NCBI GenBank assembly: GCA_964498525.1
Contig: CAZCGU010000017.1
Location: 1 to 55,714 of the forward strand
Source of the DNA: DTU098 sp964498525
GTDB taxonomy: Bacteria > Bacillota > Desulfotomaculia > Desulfotomaculales > Pelotomaculaceae
Length of the DNA: 55,714 nucleotides
Reading direction: 5' to 3'
Shown here: piece after piece, positions 6,891-15,654 of the stretch
Numbering within the stretch: position 1 is the first letter of the stretch
Layout of the letters: each line of letters begins with the position of its first letter
Translations under genes and position numbers: made by a program
Notes under the pieces: model-generated
Databases searched by the model: none
Seen by the model: the letters and a program-made list of their open reading frames with translations, nothing else
Told to the model about the DNA's origin: nothing

Positions 6891-7837
6891 ATAAAAAAAC
6901 TTCAGACGGGACAACCGGGAAAAAGCCGGAGCTGGCTGTAAACATAGGCGCCCTGGTGCTGAAAAATCCGGTTACCACCGCTTCGGGAACCTTCGGCTTC
7001 GGGCCGGAATACGCCCCTTACCTGGATTTGAACAGGCTCGGCGCCATCGTTGTCAAGGGGACAACGCTGCAGCCCCGGCTGGGGAACCCCCCTCCCAGGC
7101 TGGTTGAGACCCCCGCCGGCATCCTCAACTCCATCGGCCTCCAGAACCCGGGCGTGGACCGCTTCATTGAGGAGTACCTGCCCTATCTGGCGGACTATGA
7201 CCTGCCGGTTATTGTGAACATTTCCGGGGACACCGTGGAGGACTATGCTGAACTGGCGGGAAGACTGGATCGCGCGGCCGGTGTGGCCGGCCTGGAGGTC
7301 AACATTTCCTGCCCCAATGTCAAAAGGGGCGGGATGCAATTTGGCAGCGATCCGCACACGGCCGCCGAAGTGACCCGGGCTGTAAGGGGGAATACAGATA
7401 AAACCGTAATTGTAAAGCTGTCTCCCAATGTCACGAGCATCGTTGAGGTGGCGGGGAAGGTAGCGGGGGCCGGGGCTGATGCCCTTTCCCTGATTAATAC
7501 ACTGCTGGGCATGGCCATCGACATCAAGAGCAGGCGCCCTTTGCTGGGCAACATCATGGGCGGGCTCTCCGGTCCGGCCATCAGGCCGGTGGCGGTGCGG
7601 GCGGTTTGGCAGGTCTACCGGGAAGTGGATCTCCCCATCATCGGGATGGGAGGTATTGTTGCAGCCGAAGACGCTCTGGAATTTATCCTGGCCGGGGCCA
7701 CGGCCGTGGCTGTGGGCACCGCCAGCTTTATCAATCCCCGGGCGGCAGGGGAGGTGCTGGAGGGAATTGAACGCTACCTCAGAGAAAACCAAATCCGGGG
7801 GATCCGGGAACTGGTAGGCGCGGCCCACGGGGCCTGA
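6887..7837 (+). CDS. pyrD: dihydroorotate dehydrogenase B, catalytic subunit
   Basis: 316 residues from TTG 6887, which overlaps the pyrK stop in a TTGA arrangement behind GGGGAGG; TTG 6881 is an alternative. It oxidises dihydroorotate to orotate using FMN. Class 1B features are LKNPVTTASGTFGFG at the start, ILNSIGLQNPG, the catalytic cysteine in EVNISCPNVKRGG, VKLSPNVT and the phosphate-binding end GMGGIVAAEDALEFILAGATAV. Coupling to pyrK fits the heterotetrameric PyrD-PyrK enzyme that reduces NAD+, expected in anaerobes. Confidence 0.96.
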   Translation: MNKKTSDGTTGKKPELAVNIGALVLKNPVTTASGTFGFGPEYAPYLDLNRLGAIVVKGTTLQPRLGNPPPRLVETPAGILNSIGLQNPGVDRFIEEYLPYLADYDLPVIVNISGDTVEDYAELAGRLDRAAGVAGLEVNISCPNVKRGGMQFGSDPHTAAEVTRAVRGNTDKTVIVKLSPNVTSIVEVAGKVAGAGADALSLINTLLGMAIDIKSRRPLLGNIMGGLSGPAIRPVAVRAVWQVYREVDLPIIGMGGIVAAEDALEFILAGATAVAVGTASFINPRAAGEVLEGIERYLRENQIRGIRELVGAAHGA

Positions 7838-8238
7838 ATTTACAACGCCCGCACGAAGGGAGTGCCGGAGGAAGGCCGAAGGGATCAGGACCTTAGATGT
7901 TCCGGCCCTTCCCGGTGATTCCCGGGGGCACTCAAGGAACTGCGCCAAACCGGCGAAAAGAACCGGACGCGAATATTGCAGCCCCGCCCTCCGGGTCCAA
8001 AGCTACCAATTGTGCCACTTTTTGTTTCATGCCGGGGGATACACCAACAAATCAGCGCCTGTTTTACCGGTTGTTCCGGCAGCCTGCCAGTTCCCGGCTA
8101 CACCGGATCCATCGTTTGGTGCGGCGGGGTTTTTTGCTGTCCGGGCACACAAGCTTGGGCAGGGTTTTTTTCTGCTTCCCCCCTGGCATTGGGAGGGGGC
8201 GGAATCCAGCGCTGTTTTAAGGAGAGTGATTATAAAAA
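7838..8238 (+). other. 401-bp GC-rich gap between pyrD and pyrF, no gene supported
   Basis: Open frames here overlap each other and show no protein-like composition. No terminator, PyrR loop or promoter of quality was found. The only functional site seen is AAGGAG near 8219, which serves pyrF. The gap is unusual for a tightly packed operon. Confidence 0.5.
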
Positions 8239-8970
8239 GTGCTAGCTTTAAAAAACCCGCTTATTATTGCCCTGGATGTCGACACCCTGGAAGAAGCGGA
8301 GATCCTGGCAAACAAGCTTTATGCGCACGCCGGCGCCTTTAAGGTAGGTTTGCAGCTCTACAACAGCGCGGGGCCGGAAGCGCTGAAAAAACTTAAACAA
8401 AAGGGAGTACCAGTTTTTGTGGACTTAAAACTGCATGACATACCCAACACCGTTGCCGCGGCAGCGAGGGTATTAACGCGTTACGGGGCTTCCATCCTGA
8501 ACGTGCATGCGGCGGGGGGAAGCGCCATGATGCGGGCGGCGGCGGAAGCCGTCCGAAAAGAAGCGGCGGGGAACGGGATCGGGCGTCCCCTGGTAACGGC
8601 GGTAACCGTCCTGACTAGTATTGACCAGGAAATGTTCAATAACGAGATGGGGATTCCAGGTCCCTTGCAAAAGCAGGTTACCACCTGGGCCCTGCTGGCC
8701 AGAGCCTCCGGCCTGGACGGGGTGGTAGCCTCGCCCCGGGAGATTACGGCCATCAGAGAGGCCTGCGGTCCGGACTTTGTCATTATCACGCCCGGCGTGC
8801 GTCCTGCCGGTGCGGCGGCAAACGATCAGAAACGGACCATGACCCCCGCCGAAGCCATGAAACTGGGTGCTACTTACCTGGTTGTGGGCAGGCCGGTGAC
8901 GGCCTCCCCGGATCCGGTGCAAGCCATCCGGGAAATATTAAAGGAAATCAGCCTTTCTCAAGTGAATTGA
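8239..8970 (+). CDS. pyrF: orotidine 5'-phosphate decarboxylase
   Basis: 243 residues starting at GTG 8239; AAGGAG is somewhat far upstream (about 14 bases). It decarboxylates OMP to UMP, the last step of the pathway. The TIM-barrel family is marked by IIALDVDTLEEA at the start, the catalytic Lys/Asp array in FVDLKLHDIPNTV near residue 60, and the phosphate-binding ends TPGVRP and YLVVGRPVTAS. The length is typical. It is separated from pyrD by 401 bases and from pyrE by 6.7 kb of unrelated genes. Confidence 0.96.
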   Translation: MLALKNPLIIALDVDTLEEAEILANKLYAHAGAFKVGLQLYNSAGPEALKKLKQKGVPVFVDLKLHDIPNTVAAAARVLTRYGASILNVHAAGGSAMMRAAAEAVRKEAAGNGIGRPLVTAVTVLTSIDQEMFNNEMGIPGPLQKQVTTWALLARASGLDGVVASPREITAIREACGPDFVIITPGVRPAGAAANDQKRTMTPAEAMKLGATYLVVGRPVTASPDPVQAIREILKEISLSQVN

Positions 8971-9038
8971 TTCAAGAGAAAAAGATTTAAGATGCAAATG
9001 ATTGGAATACACAGATTCTCAGAGGAAAAGGGAATAAT

Positions 9039-9860
9039 ATGATCATTGACGCGCACGCCCACATTTACCCGGACGCCGTGGCAGAGAGGGCCATCAGCAC
9101 CATTTTAAAAAACGCGGGGGGACTGGTGGATGCCTATACCGACGGGACCTATGATAATTTACTGGCTTCCATGGATCAAGCCGGCATTGACTTTTCCCTT
9201 GTTTTACCTGTGGCCACCAATCCGGGGCAGGGGAAAGGTATTCTGCAATGGGTTCAGCAGCTGCAAAACCGCTCCAGCCGGCTGATTTTTTTCAGCTCGG
9301 TCCATCCCGATGATCCGGATTACAGGGATTTGATCAAAGAGACTAAGGAATCGGGAATCCAGGGTCTCAAGTTTCATCCTGCTTACCAGGGTTTTCCCGC
9401 TGATTCAAAGAAGGCTTACAGGGTTTATGAAGAAGCCTTGGGTAATGATTTAATCCTGTATTTTCACGCCGGTCGTGATTTGAGCCTGCCGGATTCCAGA
9501 TTGGCGACCATTGAGAGATTCTCCAACATCTTAAAGGACTTTCAAGGCTCAAAAATAGTTCTGGCCCACGCCGGTGGCGACGGCGAATGGGAAAAAATAC
9601 TGGAATTGTACGGCGACAATAAATGCTATTATGATCTGGCTTTTGTCCTGGAAAAAATGAAAAACGATAAATATGCCCGGGAGCTGTTTCGCCGGAATGA
9701 GGATAGATTTTTCTTTGGTACGGACAGCCCCTGGAAGGAACAAAAAAAATATGTGGACTCAATCAAAAATTCGGTTGCTTTAAGTCAGCAGCAGAAGGAT
9801 AAATTGTTTTATAAGAATATTTTAAGGCTAATTAAAATTCCGGGTTGTATGCCGGATTAA
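9039..9860 (+). CDS. amidohydrolase-family (Amidohydro_2-type) metal-dependent hydrolase
   Basis: 273 residues from ATG 9039 behind GAGGAAAAGGGA. The TIM-barrel metal hydrolase pattern is visible: N-terminal HAHIYPD (HxH ligands), GLKFHPAYQGF near residue 110, a mid-barrel YFHAGRD, VLAHAGGDGEWEK and the C-terminal FGTDSPWKEQKKYVD with the catalytic aspartate. Related proteins hydrolyse or decarboxylate small cyclic or carboxylated substrates; the substrate cannot be read from sequence. It follows pyrF by 68 bases on the same strand and may be cotranscribed, but a pyrimidine role is not shown. A TatD-like nuclease role is less likely, as the spacing of the motifs differs. Confidence 0.8.
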   Translation: MIIDAHAHIYPDAVAERAISTILKNAGGLVDAYTDGTYDNLLASMDQAGIDFSLVLPVATNPGQGKGILQWVQQLQNRSSRLIFFSSVHPDDPDYRDLIKETKESGIQGLKFHPAYQGFPADSKKAYRVYEEALGNDLILYFHAGRDLSLPDSRLATIERFSNILKDFQGSKIVLAHAGGDGEWEKILELYGDNKCYYDLAFVLEKMKNDKYARELFRRNEDRFFFGTDSPWKEQKKYVDSIKNSVALSQQQKDKLFYKNILRLIKIPGCMPD

Positions 9861-10194
9861 ATCGCCCTTTTGTTACGCCTCGTCCCTCCGGCCAGTTGCC
9901 GGTTTCGCGGCAAGTGGCAGCATTGCCGCCGGCAGGACCGGCTATCTTCCTTTTTAACACCACGGTCCTTCTACAGTACAAACCAGCATCTTGAGTTGAC
10001 CAGTGCCCTGCTGTTAGAAGCGTACTGGTCTTCTAAATTTTAAAAAGAGGGCTCATTGGAAAACTAAAACTCATTTTTACACGTCTAATACTGTAGGATC
10101 AATACTCATTTCCTAAAAATAACATTGCGTATATATTGTTAAAATTTGCCCGATGGATATGGTAATGACCCCGGTTGTTCTTGTGGATAAATGA

Positions 10195-10253
10195 CCGCCA
10201 ACGCGCCTGGCTAAGAGATCCAGGGGCAAGGGCTAACCCGGCGGGGTTGCTGG
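10195..10253 (+). ncRNA. candidate structured RNA leader upstream of the FN3/stalk gene
   Basis: Three stems can form a compact junction: CCGCCAAC (10195-10202) with GTTGCTGG (10246-10253), one mismatch and one G-U; CCTGG/CCAGG (10206-10224) closing the loop CTAAGAGAT; and GGG/CCC (10230-10239) closing CTAA. It lies about 135 bases before the start codon of a secreted-protein gene. It does not match a riboswitch consensus that I know; the AAGAGA...GGGC...CCCGGC order is only faintly SAM-I-like. The rest of 9861-10388 holds no gene I can support. Confidence 0.35.
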
Positions 10254-10388
10254 TTTATTCACGACAGGTAAAACTAAAGCTGGTTTCCAAGGCGATGTTA
10301 AAAGCAAACTAACTAATTGCTTAACAAATCAAGAAGGGGTGATTTAAGTTTTTTTTTAAAAATATTTTGTTTTAATGGGGGTGCAACT

Positions 10389-12436
10389 TTGAAAAAAGTA
10401 AGTCGTTTTTTGTTCGCAGTTTTGTTTTGCTGCCTTATTTCAGCCGCGGGAGGGTGGACAGGAGCGGAAGGGGCCGGAATTGACGCTCCGTCAAATCTAA
10501 TGGCAAATGCTGTTTCTGCCTCCCAAATCAACTTAACCTGGACCGACAGATCCGATCAAGAGTATGGTTTTATCGTTGAACGAAAAACTTCATCGGGGGG
10601 ATTTAGCGAAATTGCTTCCCTTGAGCCGGACACAACGGCCTTTGCCGATACGGGTCTGCTTTCCGGCGTTACTTATTCTTACAGAGTTAAGGCTTATTAT
10701 AGCGAGGGGGAATCCGGTTACTCCAACGTTGTGAGCCTGTCCGCAGGTGAAGCCGTGCCCGAGGCGCCCGGCGGCCTGACGGCAAAGGTTGTTACTCCCT
10801 CCCGGATTGACCTGACCTGGACGGACCGTTCACACAATGAGAAAGGGTTCAAGATTGAAAGAAAAACATCAGGCGGTTTTTACAGTCAAATAGCAGTGGT
10901 GGGGGCAAACGCCACAACTTATACCAGCAGCGGGCTGGGCGCCGGTACCAGGTATGAGTACCGGGTCTGCGCCTACAACGATGCCGGGGATTCAGGCTAT
11001 TCCAACGAAGCCGGCGCCGTTACGGGGGAAGCTATGCCTGATGCGCCCGGCGGCCTGACGTCAAAGGCTGTTACCTCTTCCAGGATTGACCTGACCTGGA
11101 CGGATCGGTCGGATAATGAGAAAGGGTTTAAGATTGAAAGAAAAACATCAGGCGGTTTTTACAGTCAAATAGCAGTGGTGGGGGCAAACGCCACAACTTA
11201 TACCAGCAGCGGGCTGGACGCCGGTACCAGGTATGACTACCGGGTAAGGGCCTATAACGACGCCGGGGATTCAGCGTACTCCAACGAAGCCGGCGCCGTT
11301 ACAGGGGAAGACACCACCGTGCCCTCCAAGCCGGTGGACCTGGAAGCTGTTTCCACCTCAACTTCAAAGATCAAGCTGACCTGGGAAGACAGGTCGGACG
11401 ACGAAGACGGCTTTAAGATTGAGCGGAAGAAATCCGGCGGGAGCTACAGCCAGATAACCACAGTGGGAAGGAGTGTTACCAGCTACACCGACAGCGGGTT
11501 GGCCGACGACACCCGGTATTACTACCGGATAAGGGCTTACAACGGCGCCGGTAATTCAGCATATTCCAATGAAGTCAGCGCCGTTACAGGGGAAGACACC
11601 ACCGTGCCCTCCAAGCCGGTGGACCTGGAAGCNNNNNNNNNNNNNNNNNNNNNNNNNNNNNNNNNNNNNNNNNNNNNNNNNNNNNNNNNNNNNNNNNNNN
11701 NNNNNNNNNNNNNNNNNNNNNNNNNNNNNNNNGCGCCGTTACAGGGGAAGACACCACCGTGCCCTCCAAGCCGGTGGACCTGGAAGCTGTTTCCACCTCA
11801 ACTTCAAAGATCAAGCTGACCTGGGAAGACAGGTCGGACGACGAAGACGGCTTTAAGATTGAGCGGAAGAAATCCGGCGGGAGCTACAGCCAGATAACCA
11901 CAGTGGGAAGGAGTGTTACCAGCTACACCGACAGCGGGTTGGCCGACGACACCCGGTATTACTACCGGATAAGGGCTTACAACGGCGCCGGTAATTCAGC
12001 GTACTCCAATGAGGCCAGTACAACCTCGGATAAAGAAAAGACAATTATCAAGCTGATCATCGGCGACCCTTCCTATTATGTCAATAATAAAGTTAAGACT
12101 ATGGATACGGCTCCCTTTATCATGGGGGACCGCACCCTTCTTCCCATCCGCTACGTTGCCGAGGAATTGGATGCCAAGGTGGATTGGGATAACCGCGAGC
12201 GGAAGGTCACGATAGCCATAGAAGGAACCAAAATCGAACTCTGGATCGAAAGAAGTTACGCTATGGTAAACGGCCTGCAAAGAGCTATTGACAAAGATAA
12301 TCAAAACGTTAAACCCATAATAGTGTCCCCGGGGAGGACCATGCTGCCCTTAAGATTTATTGCTGAAAACCTGGGCTGCCGGGTTGACTGGGAGCCCGGC
12401 CGAAGCGAGGTAACGGTTACTTATCCGGAGCCGTAA
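10389..12436 (+). CDS. secreted fibronectin type III repeat protein with C-terminal copper-amine-oxidase-like stalk domain (assembly gap inside)
   Basis: The start is TTG 10389 behind GGGGGTG, giving a signal peptide (KKVSRFLFAVLFCCLISAAGG). Five FN3 domains are visible, each about 92-95 residues, with recurring motifs LTWTDRSDNEKGFKIERK and YRVRAYNDAGDSAYSNE. They are followed by a stalk domain pair (YYVNNKVKTMDTAPFIMGDR, LPIRYVAEELDAKVDW, LPLRFIAENLGCRVDW), the Cu_amine_oxidN1 type common in Peptococcaceae wall proteins. A run of 100 Ns (11633-11732) breaks the frame, but the repeat period shows that the true gap keeps it. The protein is probably exported and wall-associated, with no catalytic domain. 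Repeat units are nearly identical at DNA level, indicating recent duplication. The next gene carries the same stalk. Confidence 0.85.
11307..12017 (+). repeat. 285-bp tandem FN3-coding repeat, collapsed in assembly
   Basis: The unit starting gaagacaccaccgtg at 11307 recurs at 11592 (period 285 bp, 95 codons) and again after the N run at 11747. The complete units on both sides of the gap are almost identical, differing mainly at the extreme end (aatgaagtcagc against aatgaggccagt). Confidence 0.9.
11633..11732. other. assembly gap (100 Ns)
   Basis: Exactly 100 unknown bases inside the FN3 repeat array. The flanks are copies of the same repeat, so the gap comes from unresolved tandem repeats and 100 is a placeholder. 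With a 285-bp period the true missing length should be 230 bp plus a multiple of 285. Confidence 0.95.
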
Positions 12437-12504
12437 CTATCATTTTTGTCAGAAGGCGCGGCTTATTTTTGGCGACAGCAAGTAAATGGATGAGAGGAGA
12501 AACA

Positions 12505-14079
12505 ATGAAGCTAAAAAACCTGGTTTTTTTACTGTTGATCGGCGCTGTAATGGCCGGCGCCGGAACGCTGGATGCCGGCCAGTCAACACCCGTGGTGAAG
12601 TTGGGCAATGAGCGGTTGACGGCCGAGTATCACTATTTGATTAAGGACAAGAAAGTTGGCCTGGTTACAAACCAGAGCGGGGTAACAAGACAGGGAAAAA
12701 GCACAATTGACCTGCTGGCGGAGGACCCCGCCACCCGGCTTACGGCGCTCTACGGCCCGGAGCACGGCATCGACGGCGCCGCCAGGGCCGGTGAATATGT
12801 AGAATCATACACCCATAGCGAACTGGGCATTCCCGTATACAGCCTTTATGGCCAAACCAGGATGCCCACCGGGGAGATGTTAAAGGATATTGATTTGCTG
12901 CTTTTTGATATTCAGGACATCGGGGCCAGGTCCTACACCTACATGTCAACGTTGAATTACTGCATGGTTGCGGCCCAAAAATACAACAAGCCCATCGTGG
13001 TGCTTGACCGGCCGAACCCGGTGGGGGGAATAATTGCTGACGGACCGGTGCTGGAGGACCCGTTCAAGACCTTTGTGGGTGTTGACAACCTGCCCATGTC
13101 CCACGGTATGACTGCCGGGGAACTGGCCCTGTTTTTTAACCGGGAGATTGGCGCCGATCTTGTGGTGGTGCCCATGGAAGGCTACACCAGGGAAATGATT
13201 TTCCAGGATACGGGACTGCCCTGGGTCCAGACATCCCCCAATATTCCGGATCTTGATTCGGTTTTCGGCTACATGGCCACCGGACTGGGGGAAGGAACAG
13301 GCGTCCATCAAGCCGATCAATTCAAGTGGATCGGCGGCAAGGGCATCGATTCCCAGAAATTTGCGGATCTGCTGAATGAGGCGGGGCTGCCCGGTGTGGT
13401 TTTTATCCCTGAAAACAGGGGGGAGGAAGGGGGAGTCCGTTTGAAAATTCAGGACTATCACGCCTTCAACCCGGCCAGGACCGGTATTTACGCCCTGGCT
13501 TACGCCCGCTCTTTAAACCATTTTGCCGTTCCTAAAAGCGGTCAGACAGTGGTCATGTTTGACAAAATTATGGGGACGGATAAAATCGGACAATACCTGG
13601 AGGACGGACTTTCACCCCGTCAAATAGAAGCAAACTATACCCCGGGCCTTAGCCAGTTTAAGAAGGAAAGGGAAGATTATCTGATTTACGGCGCCAGGGA
13701 CGACCAGAGGACTGAATCGAAAAAAACTGATGAGCAAATCACGGTCCTGGTTGGTGGAAATATGGTGACTTTTGATTCCGCACCTTACATTGACGAGAAT
13801 AACCGGCTGATGGTGCCGCTCAGGGCTATTGTGGAGGCCCTGGGCGCCGATGTCCACTGGAACCCTGCCGCCAGTTCCATAACTATTTTAAAGGAGGATA
13901 CAACCCTGTTTTTTAAGATCAACGAGCTGTCGGTTGTGGTTAACGGTAAGACAAAAAAGATGGACACCAGCCCCGTTATCAGAAACGACCGTACCATGAT
14001 TCCGGTACGCTACGTGGGTGAATATCTGGGTGCCGCGGTCCACTGGGACCAGGAGGCGAGGTCGGTGACGATCGATTAA
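12505..14079 (+). CDS. NamZ-like (DUF1343) exo-beta-N-acetylmuramidase family protein with C-terminal stalk domain
   Basis: 524 residues from ATG 12505 (GAGAGGAGA upstream), beginning with a signal peptide (MKLKNLVFLLLIGAVMAGAG). Residues about 35-415 follow the DUF1343 pattern: VGLVTNQSGVTRQGKSTIDLL, LYGPEHGIDGAARAGE, DIQDIGARSYTYMSTL, DRPNPVGG, SHGMTAGELA and PNIPDLDSVFGY. The characterised member NamZ removes terminal MurNAc residues from peptidoglycan chains. The last 110 residues form a copper-amine-oxidase-like stalk (MVPLRAIVEALGADVHW, MIPVRYVGEYLGAAVHW), as in the upstream gene. I infer an exported wall-recycling or remodelling enzyme. A hairpin with a T-rich tail follows. Confidence 0.88.
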   Translation: MKLKNLVFLLLIGAVMAGAGTLDAGQSTPVVKLGNERLTAEYHYLIKDKKVGLVTNQSGVTRQGKSTIDLLAEDPATRLTALYGPEHGIDGAARAGEYVESYTHSELGIPVYSLYGQTRMPTGEMLKDIDLLLFDIQDIGARSYTYMSTLNYCMVAAQKYNKPIVVLDRPNPVGGIIADGPVLEDPFKTFVGVDNLPMSHGMTAGELALFFNREIGADLVVVPMEGYTREMIFQDTGLPWVQTSPNIPDLDSVFGYMATGLGEGTGVHQADQFKWIGGKGIDSQKFADLLNEAGLPGVVFIPENRGEEGGVRLKIQDYHAFNPARTGIYALAYARSLNHFAVPKSGQTVVMFDKIMGTDKIGQYLEDGLSPRQIEANYTPGLSQFKKEREDYLIYGARDDQRTESKKTDEQITVLVGGNMVTFDSAPYIDENNRLMVPLRAIVEALGADVHWNPAASSITILKEDTTLFFKINELSVVVNGKTKKMDTSPVIRNDRTMIPVRYVGEYLGAAVHWDQEARSVTID

Positions 14080-14141
14080 ATCTCCTTCTCTCATATGCCC
14101 CAAATCAGTCAGCGGGAGGCCGTATAGGCCTTCCGGCAACG

Positions 14142-14170
14142 CCCGCGGAAACATCGCGGGTTTCCCTTTA
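14142..14170 (+). terminator. rho-independent terminator after the NamZ-like gene
   Basis: CCCGCG (14142-14147), loop GAAACAT, CGCGGG (14155-14160), then TTTCCCTTTA. The rest of the 312-base gap 14080-14391 is AT-rich and holds no gene I can support. Confidence 0.7.
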
Positions 14171-14391
14171 CCCGAAGTATTCGATCTGCAATCAAAACCT
14201 GGAACAGTTTAGCCCCATTATTTTTTAAACTGTGGCGCTTAAGTAATAATTACAGGGGTAAATAATACAATTGGCATCCATAAAATTATATAATGTTCTA
14301 TAGTTCAAAGGATCTAACCGATTATCAGAACGCTTTTATCAAAATCTCTTAAACCGGAATCCGAACCCGAATAATTTTTTAAAGGAAGACC

Positions 14392-15570
14392 ATGAAAACA
14401 AACTTTGTTGTTTTTTTAACTATCGTTTTTACCCTTTACGGCGCCATCAATTTTTATATTGGCCTGCGAGGCTGGCAGACCTTCGGCAAATTTATGCCGC
14501 CGGCTTGCGCCGGACTTTACTGGGCAGTCTTTGTATTTCTGGTTTTAGCCTACCTGGCCGGGAGGCTGGCTGGAAAGTATTTACCGGCTGTCATAGCCGA
14601 CGGCTTGACCATAACGGGGGCCTACTGGCTTGCGGCCATGAATTATTTCTTCTGGATCCTGGTTTTAATTGACCTGGCGGGCCTGGTCAACCGCATGTCA
14701 GGCTTCCTGCCGGAGGGCGTCAAGTTGCCGCCGGGCGCCGCGGGTCTGGGCGTTGTGCTCCTGGTTGCCGGTATCGTTATCTATGGCGCATGGAATTCCA
14801 GGAATCCGCAAATCCTTCATTATGACCTGACAATTGAGAAGAGGGCCGGCGAACTCAGCCGGCTGCATGCAGTGGTGGTTTCCGATATTCACCTGGGAGT
14901 TATTGTTCATAACGGAAGACTCAAAAACCTTGTCGATATAATTAATGAGCTGGATCCGGATCTGGTACTTCTGCCCGGTGACGTTATCGACGAAAATATC
15001 GGTCCCTTTGTGGAACAAAAAATGGGGGACAGTTTAAGCCGCTTAAAGCCCCGTTACGGTACCTTTGCGGTGTTCGGCAACCATGAGTATATCGGCGGGC
15101 ATTCCCAGGAAGCTTTAGCCCGGCTCAGCAGCGCCGGTGTAACCGTTTTGCGCGATCAGTACCAGGAGGTGGCCGGAAGCTTTTATGTAGTGGGGCGGGA
15201 TGACCCCTTTGGGGAACGCTTTGGCGGCAGTCCCCGCATGGAACTGCAAACCCTGTTGAAGGGTGTGGACATGTCCCTGCCGGTGATTCTGCTTGATCAT
15301 CAGCCCTATCAACTGGACGCGGCCCGGGACGCGGGTGTCGATCTGCAACTCTCGGGGCACACCCACCTGGGGCAGCTTTTCCCGTATAACTTCATAACCC
15401 GGAAAATATTTGAGGTGGACTGGGGTTACTTGCGCAAAGGAGACTTTCAGGTTATAGTTTCCTGCGGCTTCGGTACCTGGGGGCCGCCTATCCGGGTTGG
15501 CAACCGGCCGGAAATCATTGACATCATAATTAATTTCAGTAATCCCTCGCAAAAAAAGCTGCCGGGTTAA
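14392..15570 (+). CDS. membrane-anchored metallophosphoesterase
   Basis: 392 residues from ATG 14392 with GGAAG upstream. The first 140 residues contain four or five hydrophobic segments; the catalytic calcineurin-like domain follows. Its five metal-binding blocks are all present: VVSDIHLG (near residue 164), LLPGDVID, FGNHEYIG, LLDHQPYQ and LSGHTHLGQLFPYN, with GFGTWGPPIRVGNRPEI at the end. This layout is that of YkuE/YpbG-type membrane phosphoesterases, some of which act on lipid headgroups or lipid-linked precursors; the substrate here is unknown. It lies alone, 312 bases after the NamZ-like gene and 84 bases before pyrE. Confidence 0.88.
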   Translation: MKTNFVVFLTIVFTLYGAINFYIGLRGWQTFGKFMPPACAGLYWAVFVFLVLAYLAGRLAGKYLPAVIADGLTITGAYWLAAMNYFFWILVLIDLAGLVNRMSGFLPEGVKLPPGAAGLGVVLLVAGIVIYGAWNSRNPQILHYDLTIEKRAGELSRLHAVVVSDIHLGVIVHNGRLKNLVDIINELDPDLVLLPGDVIDENIGPFVEQKMGDSLSRLKPRYGTFAVFGNHEYIGGHSQEALARLSSAGVTVLRDQYQEVAGSFYVVGRDDPFGERFGGSPRMELQTLLKGVDMSLPVILLDHQPYQLDAARDAGVDLQLSGHTHLGQLFPYNFITRKIFEVDWGYLRKGDFQVIVSCGFGTWGPPIRVGNRPEIIDIIINFSNPSQKKLPG

Positions 15571-15654
15571 CCATGCAAGATGCCCGGGGAACTTGAAATT
15601 TTCAATCTGGTATAAGGAACCGTTTACAGCAACCAACAAAAAGAGGTGTTTTAA

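Noticed and set aside
6902..7948. Long minus-strand frame across pyrD
   Set aside because: It is a shadow of pyrD, whose catalytic motifs are unambiguous on the plus strand.
7897..8342. Overlapping plus-strand ORFs of 89-110 codons between pyrD and pyrF
   Set aside because: Three frames are open together, the translations are Pro/Gly/Arg-rich without domains, and no ribosome binding site fits.
10195..10310. SAM-I or cyclic di-GMP riboswitch upstream of the FN3 gene
   Set aside because: Some words resemble SAM-I (AAGAGA, CCCGGC), and CACGACAGG faintly resembles the GEMM start, but conserved core bases and stem order do not fit either class.
10480..12020. CRISPR array or satellite repeats
   Set aside because: The repeats are long, in frame and encode FN3 domains with a signal peptide upstream and a stalk domain downstream.
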